Origin: Acanthosoma haemorrhoidale
Lineage: Eukaryota > Arthropoda > Insecta > Hemiptera > Acanthosomatidae
DNA: 64,000 nucleotides
Direction of reading: 5' to 3'
NCBI GenBank assembly: GCA_930367205.1
Contig: OV884009.1
Span: 37,271,841-37,335,840 of the forward strand
The position numbers were made by a program, and so were the translations under genes. Positions 24,396 to 33,975 of this stretch are shown here, piece by piece (the stretch's first letter is position 1; every line of letters begins with the position of its first letter). A model generated the notes under the pieces. The model searched no databases and was not told the DNA's origin. It saw nothing but the letters and a program-made list of their open reading frames with translations.

Positions 24396-24518
24396 CGCTC
24401 CGCTGACATCAGCATGGATCGCAGCAGGCGCAAGTCCCTCAAGAAGCTGCCCACCTTCAGGGGCTTGAAGAAGGCGGATATTCAGAAGCAGGCCAACCAC
24501 CTCATTCAGACCCTGACT
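24396..24518 (+). CDS. unc-13-4: unc-13-4 exon: basic N-terminal segment, possible alternative start
   Basis: The donor is ACT|GTAAGC. A phase-0 acceptor TCCGTCTCAG gives 41 codons ending KADIQKQANHLIQTLT, which joins in phase to IDELYEE of the next exon. A Met at 24414 begins MDRSRRKSLKKLPTFRG, a basic, Ser-containing patch. The exon sits in a GC-rich, CpG-containing block (about 24190-24470). It may therefore be an internal exon spliced from 19220 (phase 0 to 0) or an alternative first exon translated from 24414. The sequence alone does not decide which. The opposite strand carries a long open frame that I take as a shadow. Confidence 0.68.
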
Positions 24519-24804
24519 GTAAGCCATATTTTTCATTCCTCCCTTCGTTTATCCCTTAATCCCTCAATGGCATTTATGTCAAACACCAAATGTCACTAGT
24601 TGATCCATGGACCAGTAGCTTGGGCATTCTGATTTACTTTATTTTTTCTTCCTAAAGCTCTTTACTGAAATTAAATCAATATTGTAGTATTTTAGCACTG
24701 ATTAGAACTTGAGTTTAAACGGTCTTGTCACTTTTTTTTTTTTAGGGGAGGGGGAAGGCTCATTAGAGAAATACCACAGTTTATTTATTTTTTTTAAACA
24801 TACT

Positions 24805-24908
24805 TAAATATGGTATGGATGAGAACATTGAACACAGTTACTTATTGCCCAATAAGGCAGATTGTAATTTTATCATAGTAAATAAAATTTTGTAAAAAAT
24901 AAATAAAA
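24805..24908 (+). mobile_element. 104-bp Jockey-like 3' end insertion
   Basis: Contains TATGGTATGGATGAGAACAT, TTATTGCCCAATAAGGCAGA and TTGTAATTTTATCATAGTAA with a A-rich tail. It is flanked by a 9-bp direct repeat AAACATACT (24796-24804, 24909-24917). Confidence 0.85.
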
Positions 24909-24917
24909 AAACATACT

Positions 24918-25670
24918 GTTTGAATTTTACCGAATAAAATTGTATTTCATCAATCGTGAACTAAATTATATTTTTGCAAGTGGACAAAATGAAGGTCTTT
25001 AGAAGGATAAAGGAATTATCCAGAGGTGGCCGATGTTATCGTCTATTACTTCTTATCTTCTATTGCTATGTAATCTTCGAGTACTTCCTAAAAATGTATT
25101 AGATGATTGTGAAAAAACGTCTTGGTATTTTTCTCAGTCAAAAATGTTTCATATTGTTTTTTAAACCGTCACGGGCACTGAAAACCAATTTTTCAACAAA
25201 TAAAAAATAACGCAATATTCCGATACAAAAAAACAAATTAAAACCGGCCTCAAATGACTTAGATTTCTCAATTTCTGCCAGTTGTTATTCAATAATTTAG
25301 AACACTGTAAAGAGTGTTTCCAATAATTATTGGAATACTTGTTGCGTTGCTGTCTTCAGTGTACATTTTTGGCCTGTTTCTTTGATAAATCTTAATAATT
25401 AGCATGATTTTGTTTTACATAGTTCAGTTATTATATTTTACGAGGTCTGATGGGACATACATTTAAAATGTAAGATCGACAGAATCTTAGTTTACTGCAG
25501 CCATGGCAGAACATAGACAGACCAAAAACATTCCCCCGTACCTGATTGAAGGTAGAACCTCTCTGTCGGGCTCGGAAAATATATCAGAAATAACGTTCTT
25601 TAGTATCAATGTATTTCTGATTTAGTTAGCGTATTTGTTATATTATTGAACCGAAAGCTTTTTACTTACT
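24918..25670. other. Intron, no supported feature
   Basis: AT-rich; nothing recognised. Confidence 0.5.
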
Positions 25671-25683
25671 CATCTCATGAAGA

Positions 25684-25741
25684 TTATTATTGCCTTATAA
25701 AAGGCAGATTGTAATTATTGCACAATAAAGAAGTGAATCTA
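25684..25741 (+). mobile_element. 58-bp Jockey-like 3' end insertion with 13-bp target duplication
   Basis: Only the terminal hairpin TGCCTTATAAAAGGCA, GATTGTAATTATTGCACAAT and AAAG plus a few bases are present. An exact 13-bp duplication CATCTCATGAAGA flanks it (25671-25683 and 25742-25754). It is the shortest family member seen. Confidence 0.9.
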
Positions 25742-25754
25742 CATCTCATGAAGA

Positions 25755-26889
25755 ATATCCATATGTGGAATTATTGGCTAACGGCTTGGTGTATATAAAA
25801 TGTTAAATTCTCACCAAATATCTTGGTGGTCGACATTCAAGATGCATTTCTGCATAGGCCATGTACCACAATCATGTTGAAACGTAGTCCACAAACACAT
25901 ACAATGAAAATTAAACTTCATCCTTTCACCAAGTTTCTTAAGTAAACAATCCAGTTCGATAGTGTATAAATTCTTAGGATATTTGTTAAGACCTTTTTAG
26001 GCAAAAAAAATTTATTTTTGAATTGCAAAAAAACACATTGAATTCAAAACCAGACTGCCGCTTCAGTTGGTATGCGTGTAACGTACTAGACATGTCAATG
26101 CTTGGCTGTCACTTCCAAATCTTTTTTCGGTTTTCTAGAACGGATTCGCTAATCCTTTTTTTTAATAGCTACTTCCCTTCAAACATTATTAGCCTGAACT
26201 GATCACCAAAAAAACCTTCGTATATTTCAGTGGTTCAACACAAATTCAAAATCAATCATCTGAATTGTATTCACGCTTCTTAAACAATAAACTACTGTTT
26301 TTCATGTATTTTATTATTACATCATTGCCTCATTTTGTTCAGATGCTAATTTGTTTTTAGAATACAGTGCGTATTTAATGCTTTGAACGCACTTTCTTAT
26401 CGCCAATTTAAATTGAATTGTTGCAGTCAATCTTATTTAGCTAACAGCTCAATTTTTGGACTAGCCGCTGTGGGATCGATCATTTTGGCAAATTGACTGA
26501 TTATGAATCCCACATGGTGAACAATTCTGAATCTATGACCTCTTGAACAGTTTCAACACCCCAATAATTGATAACGTATACGTAGTCAATAGATTAACAC
26601 AATCAAAATATCAATAAGAAAATTGGCCAGATAACTTTACAAACACTTCGCATTGTTATCGTTGAAGATCCTCCTCACACTACTAAGGAAATCTTATGTG
26701 CAAAGTTTCAAACATCTAATTGTGTTTTCCATCTAACTCTTCCTACTGATAGCTTTTATAAATACAATGTTATGTTTATTACTGTATCGAAGAATTAATG
26801 GCCTATTTGTTATTATATCAAAGATTTTATTATAATTTTTTTTTTATATGTACAATTTTGTTGCATCTAAAATTGAACTGGCTTTTACT
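25755..26889. other. Intron, no supported feature
   Basis: AT-rich; nothing recognised. Confidence 0.5.
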
Positions 26890-27750
26890 TTATTTTAAAT
26901 ATAAATAAACACGTAAACACATTAATCGTAGAACGTGATGAAAAAAGATTTCCAGGGCTGGTATAGATGTGAACATTCAGCAAATTGTAATGAATTCAAC
27001 TAATTGCATGGTAAAATACAACTAATTGTCCATTTACATTATGAACTCAATTAGATTTGGTTAAACATAATCAAACACTTGATCAGATTAAATGTAGACC
27101 GTGAAGAAAAATACTTCAAGGGCAGGTCTGGTTGCGAATTTCAGCACACCCACAAGCCTGCCAACTTGCATACTAATAATTGTGAATTAAAACTAACTCT
27201 TTCTACTAATTTCATCTGTGAATTATGACTTTTAATTAATAACTAGTAAGTCCAGAATCGTATTACCATCATTTTAATATTTTTATTTTATCAAAGATTA
27301 ATTTTATTTAATATCATTTTTTCGGCTCACGTAAATTTTGCTAAATATATTGTGAAATAAATTGAATTTTTTTGAACATAATTAAATAAGTGGACAGATT
27401 AAACTTAGACCTTGGAGAAAAATACATCAAGGGCAGGTCTGGTTTCGAACTTTCAGCAAACAAGCAAATTTGCCAACTTGCATACAAGTAAAGAGTAATT
27501 GTAATTGTAGTAAGTAATTGTCTATTACAATTACCTGTGTAAAATATGATTTAATATTTATATCTAGTAAACCCAGAACCAATGGCCTTCTCATTTTGTT
27601 TTGGTTTTTTCACATGAAAGACAAGTCGTATTTTTACTGGCATAAATTTTGTTATTTCTATTTTGTAATTGTATTTAATTAGACACAAATTAAACGTAGG
27701 ACGTGTAGAAAAATCTAAATATCGACACATGTTCAATTTTTTTACATCAA
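26890..27750 (+). repeat. Degenerate tandem repeat, about four units
   Basis: A block around GTAGACCGTGAAGAAAAATA, then CAAGGGCAGGTCTGGTT and TTTCAGCA, recurs near 26930, 27095, 27405 and (partly) 27690. Spacing is about 165, 310 and 290 bp. Intervening sequence also matches in part (TTATCAAAGATT...TTTATT). The units are heavily diverged. Confidence 0.65.
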
Positions 27751-28690
27751 AAAATTGCATTTTTGGGAATATATATAATAAATTTAAATATTTCTTAAAA
27801 ACTACCCCACATTTTTGAACGAAAATACTTTCTTTATTTATTGAATCATCTTGGTCGCTGATAATAACCTTTTAAACAAACAAAATAAAATTTGATTTTA
27901 TAATATCTTTTGGTGTTACCGTATTTAAACAATAGGCATATTTTAAGTGTTTCGGTTTATACCTTTAATTTTTTTTGTTACTTTTTTCCAAACCCCTACT
28001 TATTACTACAATATTTATTCAACAAGATACTATATAATAAAACTTTAAAAAATTGACAAAAAAATGTTGAAGTTATGTAATAAATTTGGAATCTATCTAA
28101 GCAAGGAGATTATTGAGAATTAGTGGCCTCAAAATTTTTAAGGTTGTGTTGGTCTTTTTTTTTTCAAAAGCATAAGTCTTTAGGCCTATTTCACACTTAC
28201 CCGCTACTGTCGGATAAACAAACCCGGTATCCAATCGTGGGATTAACGATCTCGCCTTAACTGTTGCGGGGTCGTCGATTGTCGGAATGAACCGTTCCTA
28301 CGAGACCGTTCGTACTTGCCCAGCAAATGTCGTTGGGTACAATAGCGTACATAGGGGGGAGGCGATCAACCCCGGGTGGCACATATTTTGGGGTGGCATT
28401 TTTGTATATTTTTGTAAATTATTATTATACACAAAATAAAAATAAACAATATAATATTGTTGTAATCAACTGAATAAACATCGGCATTTTACGCTTCAAT
28501 GAAATAATCAGTGAATCTTTTTAAAAAAACCTGGTGGTAAAATTGAGATCGAGCGATACTTTTCTACAACTCTACGATACAACTAACAGATGATAGAAAT
28601 TTTAATAATGTCATTCAAGATTTCTCTAATAAAAAAGCAAGAAAATAAATAAATGAACAGACTTACATTTTATCATTATGTGTACAATTT
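27751..28690. other. Intron with a dispersed repeat
   Basis: AT-rich. 28182-28350 is GC-richer and opens GGCCTATTTCACAC, like a PIF/Harbinger tip, but no partner end is found. 28350-28560 is repeated at 39390-39580. Confidence 0.45.
28350..28560 (+). repeat. Dispersed repeat, pair of 39390-39580
   Basis: Shared core TGGCACATATTTTGGG and GGCATTTTT, followed by weaker AT-rich similarity and a shared AGATCGAG near the right end. The element type is unknown. Confidence 0.5.
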
Positions 28691-28699
28691 GTTTAAACA

Positions 28700-28990
28700 A
28701 AGGAAGGGTAGTGCCAATCCCTCCAACAACCCTTCACATATAGTCCCTGCAATCCAGAAACCTCCTCAAGATGCCGCAATGCCCCCTTCTATGTCAACAA
28801 CCGTACCCTTCGTCTGATCTCAACATCCCAATCATTCATTACCTAGCCACCTTCCGTTATCAGAAGTTCCATTCCCGCCTCCCAGGACATCCTAATCCGT
28901 ATGCTAGCGCTCTATACTCCCATCACATCCCCGGCAAACCCAGAGCGACGACTAAGACAGAGGTGGCCTCTTGACCTCCTCGAAACCAAC
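28700..28990 (+). pseudogene. Decayed Jockey-like ORF2 C-terminus
   Basis: The + strand has the C-rich codon style of Jockey ORF2 and the order SLQ..., ...SDLNIPIIHYL, FHSRLPGHPNPYASALYSHH, then a PRA..RQRWPLDLL-like end (frameshifted). It matches the tail of the 898-aa ORF2 (DLNIPYILEL, FHSSLSNHPNPVAQSL, RRLKRQWPRDLL) but from a diverged subfamily, also seen at 50380-50870. Confidence 0.7.
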
Positions 28991-29132
28991 TAGCATTTTG
29001 TTTCTTGTGTACTCTGGGTGATACTGTTGAGTGAATTGGTTTTGGATAAAGAGTATTTTTCTTCCAAAGAAACAAGTCCCTAAAAACTGAAGTCATAAGC
29101 ACTGCTTATAATACTTGTATATTTATTGTTTT

Positions 29133-29145
29133 AAAATAATATAAA
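29133..29145 (+). repeat. Target-site duplication, left copy
   Basis: AAAATAATATAAA, repeated exactly at 32292-32304. It brackets the Jockey-like element. Confidence 0.9.
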
Positions 29146-29270
29146 GTTCTTCGGATCTTACTAGCCTATTAACCTCATTCCTTACAGAGTTCAGAACCCT
29201 AATTACCCCTCTCATTTCCCTTCTTACAAATCTTGTCTCCTACCTTATCCCCGTTAAACAAAATCCATAA
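29146..29270 (+). CDS. ORF1 C-terminal tail (partial)
   Basis: About 41 open codons ending FLTEFRTLITPLISLLTNLV, SYLIPVKQNP and TAA at 29268-29270. The Leu/Ile-rich amphipathic end resembles the C-termini of Jockey ORF1 proteins. It is in the same frame as ORF2, separated only by this TAA. The call is based on position and style, not on a motif. Confidence 0.5.
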
Positions 29271-31967
29271 GTGGATCCTTCCGACTCCTTATCCATTCTC
29301 CTTTGGAATGCGAATGGTGTTTGCACCCACACTAACGAACTGACAGCACTACTCCACGACAAAAACATCGACGTAGCTCTCATTACTGAAACAAGACTAA
29401 CGAGTAAACGACCATTTACTGTTCGACAGTACAAGACTTATCGAACTGATCATCCAGATGGAACAGCTCATGCAGGTACCGCTGTCATTGTCCATAACTC
29501 CATATCCCACCACATAGTTCCTCTGGTGGCACATGATTTCCTTCAATCCACTGCAGTGTCAATCACCACCTTCACTTTTCCCCTTACACTAGCATCAGTG
29601 TACTGCCCTCCCAATAAATCCATTTCCGACTCCCAATTCATCTCCTTTCTAGACTCCATAGGACATCGTTTCCTTGTGGGTGGGGACTTTAATGCGAAGC
29701 ACCAACACTGGGGGTCAAGATCCACTAATACACGAGGACGTGCTTTGCTGTCTGCACTCACACGGAAACATTGCTCCACTATCACTCCTGACACAGCCAC
29801 CTATTGGCCATCTGATCTCAACCGAAATCCTGATCTCCTTGACTTCTTTTTTTACAATAATTTAGGAACACTTAACTATTCACTCACGCGCCTCGATGAC
29901 CTCTCCTCTGATCATAGTCCTTTATTATTAACCATTTCCCTAAGACCAATTCACAAACTGCCTCCTCCTTCATTTATTAGGGGCCCAGTTGACTGGGACC
30001 ACTTCCGCCAGCTTCTTACGGAGTCCGTAAACCTCAAATTGTCCCTGAAAACATCCCAAGACCTAGACGATGCAGTGCATTCTTTCACTACTCTGGTCCA
30101 GAGGTCGGCTTGGGAGGCATCGTCACCCCATCGTCACCCGAAAATCCATAATCATAATCGTTTACCTCAGCATCTCAAAGACCTAATCCAATCCAAACGC
30201 CGCTCCAGAACAGTGTGGCAAAGATCCCGACATCCTGCTGATCGCCGCTCGTACAATCAGTACTGCCGATTGGTAAAGCGGCGATTGGCATCCTTCCGTT
30301 CCGATTCTTTCAATTCCTACCTCTCCTCTCTGTCTACCAGGGATAACTCGTTGTGGAATGTAACCAAAAAAATCCTAAAGTATCAACCTGTTTCACATCC
30401 ACTCCGTCGTGATGATGGGTCCTGGGCGGCTTCGGATGGGGATAGGTCGGAGGAATTTGCTCTGCATCTTACCCATACTTTCACACCTCACCTTTCTCAT
30501 CAAAGCCATACTCACAGCACAACTGTGGAAGATTTCCTCACTTCACCTATTCCTCTCTCTCTTCCACCAAAAGCCGTTAATCCCTCTGAGGTCAAATACC
30601 TTCTGAAAAACTTACCTTACCGAAAATCCCCTGGATATGATCTCCTTACTCCTCAAATTCTCAAACAGCTTCCTCCTAAAGCCATAATCTTTTTAACCTA
30701 TATATACAATTGCATTATCCGAACGACGCACTTTCCTCTCCTCTGGAAACATTCCATTATTGTCCTATTCGCCAAACCCGGTAAACCACCCAATGAAGCC
30801 TCATCTTACCGTCCAATTAGCCTACTCCCTATCCTCTCAAAAATATTTGAGAAACTCCTACTAAAACGTCTACTTCCAATTGTTGAATCCAAAAACCTTT
30901 TTCCCACACACCAGTTTGGTTTCCGCCAACGACATTCCACTGCTCAACAAGGCCTTCGCGTTGTTGATCACATCTCCTCAGCCCTTGAAACCAAACAGTA
31001 TTGCACTGCTGCCTTTCTCGATATAGCTCAAGCTTTTGACAGGGTTTGGCACGCAGGTTTGCTCTACAAGCTCAAAAGATATTTACCACAGACCCTTTTC
31101 CTAATCCTACAGTCCTACCTTTCAAACCGCTTCTTCCAAGTCCGCTGTGGTTTAGAATACTCTAACTACTATCCCATAAGTGCAGGAGTTCCACAGGGCA
31201 GTGTCCTGGGCCCCATCCTCTATAACCTATACACCGCTGATGTCCCCTCTACTCCCAATACCTTCTTGGCCACATTTGCAGATGACACTGCAGTCTTGTC
31301 ATCCCACCCAGACCCCGACATAGCATCCCATAACCTTCAAAAACACCTTGACGAGATCGAGTATTGGTGCAATCAATGGCGGATCAAAGTTAATGAAGCA
31401 AAATGCTCCCACATTACCTTCACCCTTTGTCGCAAGTCTTGTCCACTAGTTTATTTTAATTCTATTCCTCTCCCTGTATCCGAGACAGTACGGTACTTAG
31501 GCTTCCATCTTGACAAACGACTGACCTGGCCTTCCAACCCACATACGAGACTAAAAAGACAAGAACTAAACAGACGCTTTGGACAACTGTACAGACTACT
31601 TCAAAGGACATCCCATCTCTCAATAGAAAATAAACTACTAATCTACAAAGTTATACTTAAACCAATCTGGACATACGGAATAGAGCTATGGGGGACAGCA
31701 AAAAAGTCGAACATCAAGCGTATCCAATCCTTTCAATCAAAAGTCCTGAGAACAATAGTAAATGCCCCTTATTATGTCAGCAACAAAACCCTTCATAACG
31801 ACCTTAACATACCCTACATTCTAGAACTCATCCCTTCCAAGTTTATGAAATTCCACAGTAGCCTTTCCAACCACCCTAATCCTGTAGCACAGTCATTGCA
31901 CTGCGCCACTCATCCCTATAATCCTCCTCGGAGACTGAAACGGCAGTGGCCTCGTGACCTGCTATAA
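29271..31967 (+). CDS. Jockey-like ORF2: endonuclease and reverse transcriptase
   Basis: 898 codons without a stop. The AP-like endonuclease is at residues ~8-220: LLWNANGV, ITETRL with the metal-binding Glu near 40, GGDFNAKH with Asp139, and SSDHSPLL with Asp214-His215. The reverse transcriptase is at ~440-720: SPGYDLLTPQIL, SSYRPISLLP, FLDIAQAFDRVWH with Asp584, GVPQGSVLGP and FADDTAVL with the Asp pair at 671-672. The C-terminal domain ends RRLKRQWPRDLL. Length and order fit Jockey-clade ORF2, and all expected catalytic residues are present. The first codon is GTG directly after an in-frame TAA, and no ATG lies before the endonuclease, so initiation by reinitiation or readthrough is implied. 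It probably copies its RNA at nicked DNA in the nucleus. Confidence 0.95.
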   Translation: MDPSDSLSILLWNANGVCTHTNELTALLHDKNIDVALITETRLTSKRPFTVRQYKTYRTDHPDGTAHAGTAVIVHNSISHHIVPLVAHDFLQSTAVSITTFTFPLTLASVYCPPNKSISDSQFISFLDSIGHRFLVGGDFNAKHQHWGSRSTNTRGRALLSALTRKHCSTITPDTATYWPSDLNRNPDLLDFFFYNNLGTLNYSLTRLDDLSSDHSPLLLTISLRPIHKLPPPSFIRGPVDWDHFRQLLTESVNLKLSLKTSQDLDDAVHSFTTLVQRSAWEASSPHRHPKIHNHNRLPQHLKDLIQSKRRSRTVWQRSRHPADRRSYNQYCRLVKRRLASFRSDSFNSYLSSLSTRDNSLWNVTKKILKYQPVSHPLRRDDGSWAASDGDRSEEFALHLTHTFTPHLSHQSHTHSTTVEDFLTSPIPLSLPPKAVNPSEVKYLLKNLPYRKSPGYDLLTPQILKQLPPKAIIFLTYIYNCIIRTTHFPLLWKHSIIVLFAKPGKPPNEASSYRPISLLPILSKIFEKLLLKRLLPIVESKNLFPTHQFGFRQRHSTAQQGLRVVDHISSALETKQYCTAAFLDIAQAFDRVWHAGLLYKLKRYLPQTLFLILQSYLSNRFFQVRCGLEYSNYYPISAGVPQGSVLGPILYNLYTADVPSTPNTFLATFADDTAVLSSHPDPDIASHNLQKHLDEIEYWCNQWRIKVNEAKCSHITFTLCRKSCPLVYFNSIPLPVSETVRYLGFHLDKRLTWPSNPHTRLKRQELNRRFGQLYRLLQRTSHLSIENKLLIYKVILKPIWTYGIELWGTAKKSNIKRIQSFQSKVLRTIVNAPYYVSNKTLHNDLNIPYILELIPSKFMKFHSSLSNHPNPVAQSLHCATHPYNPPRRLKRQWPRDLL

Positions 31968-32291
31968 ACGCGTGACAGTGGGAGTCCTGGCAATGGCCAG
32001 TTTCTCCAATCATGTCCTGAGCGTCTGTGGCTCTCGCGCTCTTGGTCAGCCTCCACTGGCTAGTATCCGGTGACGCGGCTGACGGAGGAGCGTGGGGGAC
32101 TTCCCAGGACTCCGCTTTCTCTTCGCGGTGGATTTGGGGGGTCTCTGGGCTGTCTGTAAATATTGTATGAATGAGCGAGTGAATGATGAACTGTAAATAT
32201 GGTATGAATGAGAGCATTTATCTTAATTACTTATTGCCTTATAAAAGGCAGATTGTAATTTTAGCACAATAAAGGATTATATATATATAAT

Positions 32292-32304
32292 AAAATAATA
32301 TAAA
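32292..32304 (+). repeat. Target-site duplication, right copy
   Basis: AAAATAATATAAA, partner of 29133-29145. Confidence 0.9.
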
Positions 32305-32418
32305 AATAAAAAAGTTTTATATATCGGTTTATGTGAATAAACAATTTTGATTTCGATTGACTTAGAAAGAGTCGCCAATGGGGATCCCCTCCAGACGGCA
32401 GAAGCTCTTTTATACTTG

Positions 32419-32506
32419 CCTGAAACTTCTTTATTGTGATAAAGTTACAATCTGCCCTACTGGGCAATAAGTAATTGTAATTCTCATTCATACCACATTT
32501 ACAATA
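32419..32506 (-). mobile_element. 88-bp Jockey-like 3' end insertion
   Basis: Antisense. It has the reverse of CAATAAAGAAGTTTCAGG, the hairpin region and CATTCATACCAC. A short direct repeat ATACTTG (32412-32418, 32507-32513) flanks it. It lies about 115 bp from the full-length copy's right target duplication. Confidence 0.75.
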
Positions 32507-32513
32507 ATACTTG

Positions 32514-33880
32514 TGAAGTAATCTTTGTAAGTAAACCAGCTCAAATTTTGAAGTACAAAAAACAGGCTTCAACCTTGTCTCATCTCATATTGATCAGATT
32601 GACCTATCGCATCCTATCCCTTCATTTCTTCAAACTTTTCACCACGCTAATAACACTGTAATCCATTTGCTATGAAAAACTATTTCAGTGCCAACACGTA
32701 CTGAATTGAAGGTCTGGCGAGCTAATGTTAAGTGGTTTATGACAAGGGCACTTGGAGTACATATTTACATTAATCGAAGAATCTAAAATATGAAACAATA
32801 CAATAGAATTATATTTTAAAAAATCAAATAAAAGTAATTGGCCTTTCATTGGTTAAGTTTTCTTTTATTTTTAAGTATCTCTAGGGCAGCAAGTAAAATT
32901 TCCGTGCAAAATAACACCCTTCTATATGAAACTAGGGTTGCAAAAATATATTTATAGCGCATACTCTTTCAATGACAGCTTAAATGACTTTACAAAACTG
33001 TAGTCTACTACAGCCTCAACACACATTCTATATTACTAACCATGACGTCAAGATATTTCATTTGACAGCACATTCAATATGAGAAGACTGGTTGAGTTGA
33101 TGTCACAAACCAAGTGTTCATTACAGTTTTAATGGCTATTTTGAAAAAAGAAATTTCATAATGTTAATAAAGATGTCAGTATCTTTAATTTTATACCCTA
33201 CTCAAAGCTATAAAAAAAGATATTTTAATATGGAGAAATTAATTAATTATAGATACTCGTTTTTCTATAGATTTCAAATGCACCTTATGTGTAAAATTTC
33301 ATTCCTATAACCAATATGTCAGCAATTCTTTTTTGTTCTAATTACTGGTTGACTGAGTAATTACCCTTCATTATTTTCCGTTAGTTCAGCACATAAATTT
33401 GATGCTCTACACAAAATGATAGAAAAATGCGTTTTTAATACTGATTAATTATTTGTTCCTTTATTCGATTTAAGGGTAGTTGAACTAGTGTCATTAATGC
33501 CCTTATTACAAAAACACTCAGTTAATTAACTAATGACGCTTAGTCATTCTTTATAGACCTTGCAGGGTGTCGTTTAAGCCACTACAAAAAAATAGCTTAA
33601 GCTTGTTTAGGCTTACTTGAAGAAAACTACAAACATCCCTAGAAGGGTAATAGACATTTGTGATAAAAAATCGCAATCATACCATATTCACAAATTTATA
33701 TTTACTCTTTCATTCTACATTAACATTAATATACATTCATGCAATATATCCATGTATGCATAGACCAGCCCCCCCCCCGTTTTCCCACCGTATTGTCACC
33801 TTTCTAACTATGGCAACACAAACCCATGACAACTGTCGTTCGAATAGTTAGGAAATTCTGAACGCGAACATGGTCCAACG
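32514..33880. other. Intron, no supported feature
   Basis: AT-rich; a short C run at 33769. No motif in the open frames. Confidence 0.5.
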
Positions 33881-33884
33881 AAGA

Positions 33885-33975
33885 CACTAAAAAGCCGGAT
33901 CCACAAGTCAAATGGAGCATTTGTTCACCTTCGTGGAGAAATAGAAATGTCTTATGATGCACTAAGATTAGACTA
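33885..33975 (+). pseudogene. Left half of an RTE-like reverse transcriptase relic
   Basis: Reads KSRIHKSNGAFVHLRGEIEM and SYDALRL up to the Jockey insertion. Its frame resumes at 34744 in MKSMLLYGSKTWRVVK. The RIxKxxxAFxxLR...LRxxxxxxKSxLLYGxxTWR order is a standard C-terminal reverse transcriptase signature of RTE-like elements. Confidence 0.65.

Larger units (their letters stand above)
29146..32291 (+). mobile_element. Jockey-like non-LTR retrotransposon with intact ORF2
   Basis: A 3146-bp insertion in the 16-kb unc-13-4 intron, in the sense direction, bracketed by an exact 13-bp target duplication. It begins inside the last ~41 codons of ORF1, so it is 5'-truncated and has lost the 5' UTR/promoter. 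It then has a full ORF2, a GC-rich 3' UTR (31968-32220), the family 3' hairpin TGCCTTATAAAAGGCA, GATTGTAATTTTAGCACAAT, AATAAAG and a (TA)n tail. The exact duplication and open frame indicate a young insertion. Confidence 0.96.

Noticed and set aside
24138..24536. 132-codon minus-strand open frame
   Set aside because: It is antisense to a GC-rich unc-13-4 exon, where stop codons are rare; no motif.
28182..28350. Second PIF/Harbinger MITE starting GGCCTATTTCACAC
   Set aside because: No inverted partner end or matching 3-bp duplication could be found.
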